Made by a program: the position numbers and the translations under genes | Assembly (NCBI GenBank): GCA_017934745.1 | Contig: JAGBIY010000042.1 | Coordinates: 1 to 62,647 of the forward strand | Reading direction: 5' to 3' | DNA from: Treponema sp. | Lineage (GTDB): Bacteria; Spirochaetota; Spirochaetia; Treponematales; Treponemataceae | DNA: 62,647 bases | The notes under the pieces: model-generated | Database searches by the model: none | Told to the model about the DNA's origin: nothing | Seen by the model: the letters and a program-made list of their open reading frames with translations, nothing else | Part shown: positions 62,502-62,647 of the stretch, in pieces | Numbering within the stretch: position 1 is the stretch's first letter | Layout: each line of letters starts with the position of its first letter

Positions 62502-62647
62502 AATGTTGAGTTTTCACAGTGCAATGGCAGAAACGAGCGGAAGCGGGGTTCCGTCAACAAAAACACTCAGCCACCGCGGAGCGGTACTGCCGTTTTTGTT
62601 GGCGGGTTCCCGCTGGGAGCTTGTTTCTGCAACTACGGTATGCATAA
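62502..62647 (+). ncRNA. Possible structured RNA of unknown class
   Basis: Bases 62527-62630 fold into one long rod: 62527-62538 with 62619-62630 (12 pairs incl. one G-U), a small internal loop (62539-62541 / 62615-62618), then 62542-62564 with 62592-62614 (22 of 23 positions paired, several G-U, one T-T), topped by CAG/CTG and ACCG/CGGT hairpins. Preceded by a good -10 box. I could not match it to 4.5S (no GGAAGCAGC apical loop), 6S (no large central bubble) or tmRNA. The right end of the transcript is outside the window, so it may also be the leader of a gene beyond. Confidence 0.4.

Noticed and set aside
62501..62647. 4.5S (SRP) or 6S RNA
   Set aside because: The apical loop lacks the SRP GGAA/AGCAGC elements, and the rod lacks the large central bubble of 6S RNA; kept only as an unassigned RNA.

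Overview
This window is a stretch of chromosome from a spirochaete, most likely a gut or rumen Treponema. The evidence is the gene order rpsB-tsf-frr-uppS-cdsA-dxr-rseP (which, from memory, matches the T. pallidum TP0606-TP0600 order), an mglBAC sugar transporter with a treponemal-type binding protein, a P83/100-like antigen, bactofilin, many short-lipobox lipoproteins, and a desulfoferrodoxin/rubrerythrin pair expected of an anaerobe. leuCD, thrC and folC argue against a minimal host-dependent pathogen. I see no insertion sequence, prophage, CRISPR array, rRNA operon or integrase; it reads as core chromosome with lineage-specific envelope genes between housekeeping genes.

Layout. 1-2311: two tandem paralogous coiled-coil lipoproteins (minus strand, the first cut by the window edge). 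2372-6049: mfd. 6120-8301: a three-gene plus-strand cluster (secreted protein, degenerate receiver-like protein, double zinc ribbon membrane protein). 8399-13847: tRNA-Leu, rho, an ABC-F ATPase and a DEAD-box helicase (minus). 14067-17580: an RlmK-like methyltransferase (plus), then rpmE, rnc, acpP, rpmF and coaD (minus). 17635-19941: a lipoprotein, a HEAT-repeat protein, tRNA-Arg and maf. 20082-28343: translation and envelope operon rpsB-tsf // frr-uppS-cdsA-dxr-rseP and a WD40-like exported protein. 28393-33503: ankyrin protein, rsmD, two TPR-type proteins, rlmN and a small HMA-like protein. 33682-38145: mglBAC. 38333-40983: leuCD and a CPBP membrane protease. 41028-45923: tRNA-Glu and the rnz / ABC ATPase / GldF-GldG fusion / DUF4340-like operon (minus). 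45978-49493: TPR-like exported protein, FHA protein and a sensor diguanylate cyclase. 49512-57823: trpS, folC, alr, a lipoprotein, thrC, dCMP deaminase and an NCS2 permease. 57933-62337: tRNA-Gly, bactofilin, rpsT, the P83/100-like antigen, superoxide reductase and rubrerythrin. 62467-62647: a promoter followed by an unassigned long RNA hairpin.

How the parts work together. rpsB, tsf, frr, rpsT, rpmE, rpmF, trpS and the tRNAs support translation; rho and mfd act on RNA polymerase; uppS, cdsA, dxr, acpP and rseP support isoprenoid, lipid and envelope synthesis. MglBAC imports glucose/galactose. Superoxide reductase and rubrerythrin form a superoxide-to-peroxide-to-water detoxification pair. 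Many genes end in clear intrinsic terminators, several shared by convergent genes.

The observations I consider most worth following are: (i) an MglB whose sequence is circularly permuted relative to the standard fold, next to a permease with a roughly 200-residue cytoplasmic coiled-coil extension; (ii) an ABC-F protein in which one composite ATP site is intact and the other has lost both halves; (iii) a set of unlinked genes (lipoprotein 17635, ankyrin protein 28393, rnz, folC, alr, perhaps rnc) whose promoter -10 boxes put the transcript start at or within about 3 bases of the start codon, suggesting leaderless mRNAs; (iv) a long unassigned hairpin RNA at the right edge. All functional calls rest on sequence reading only; no database search was run.
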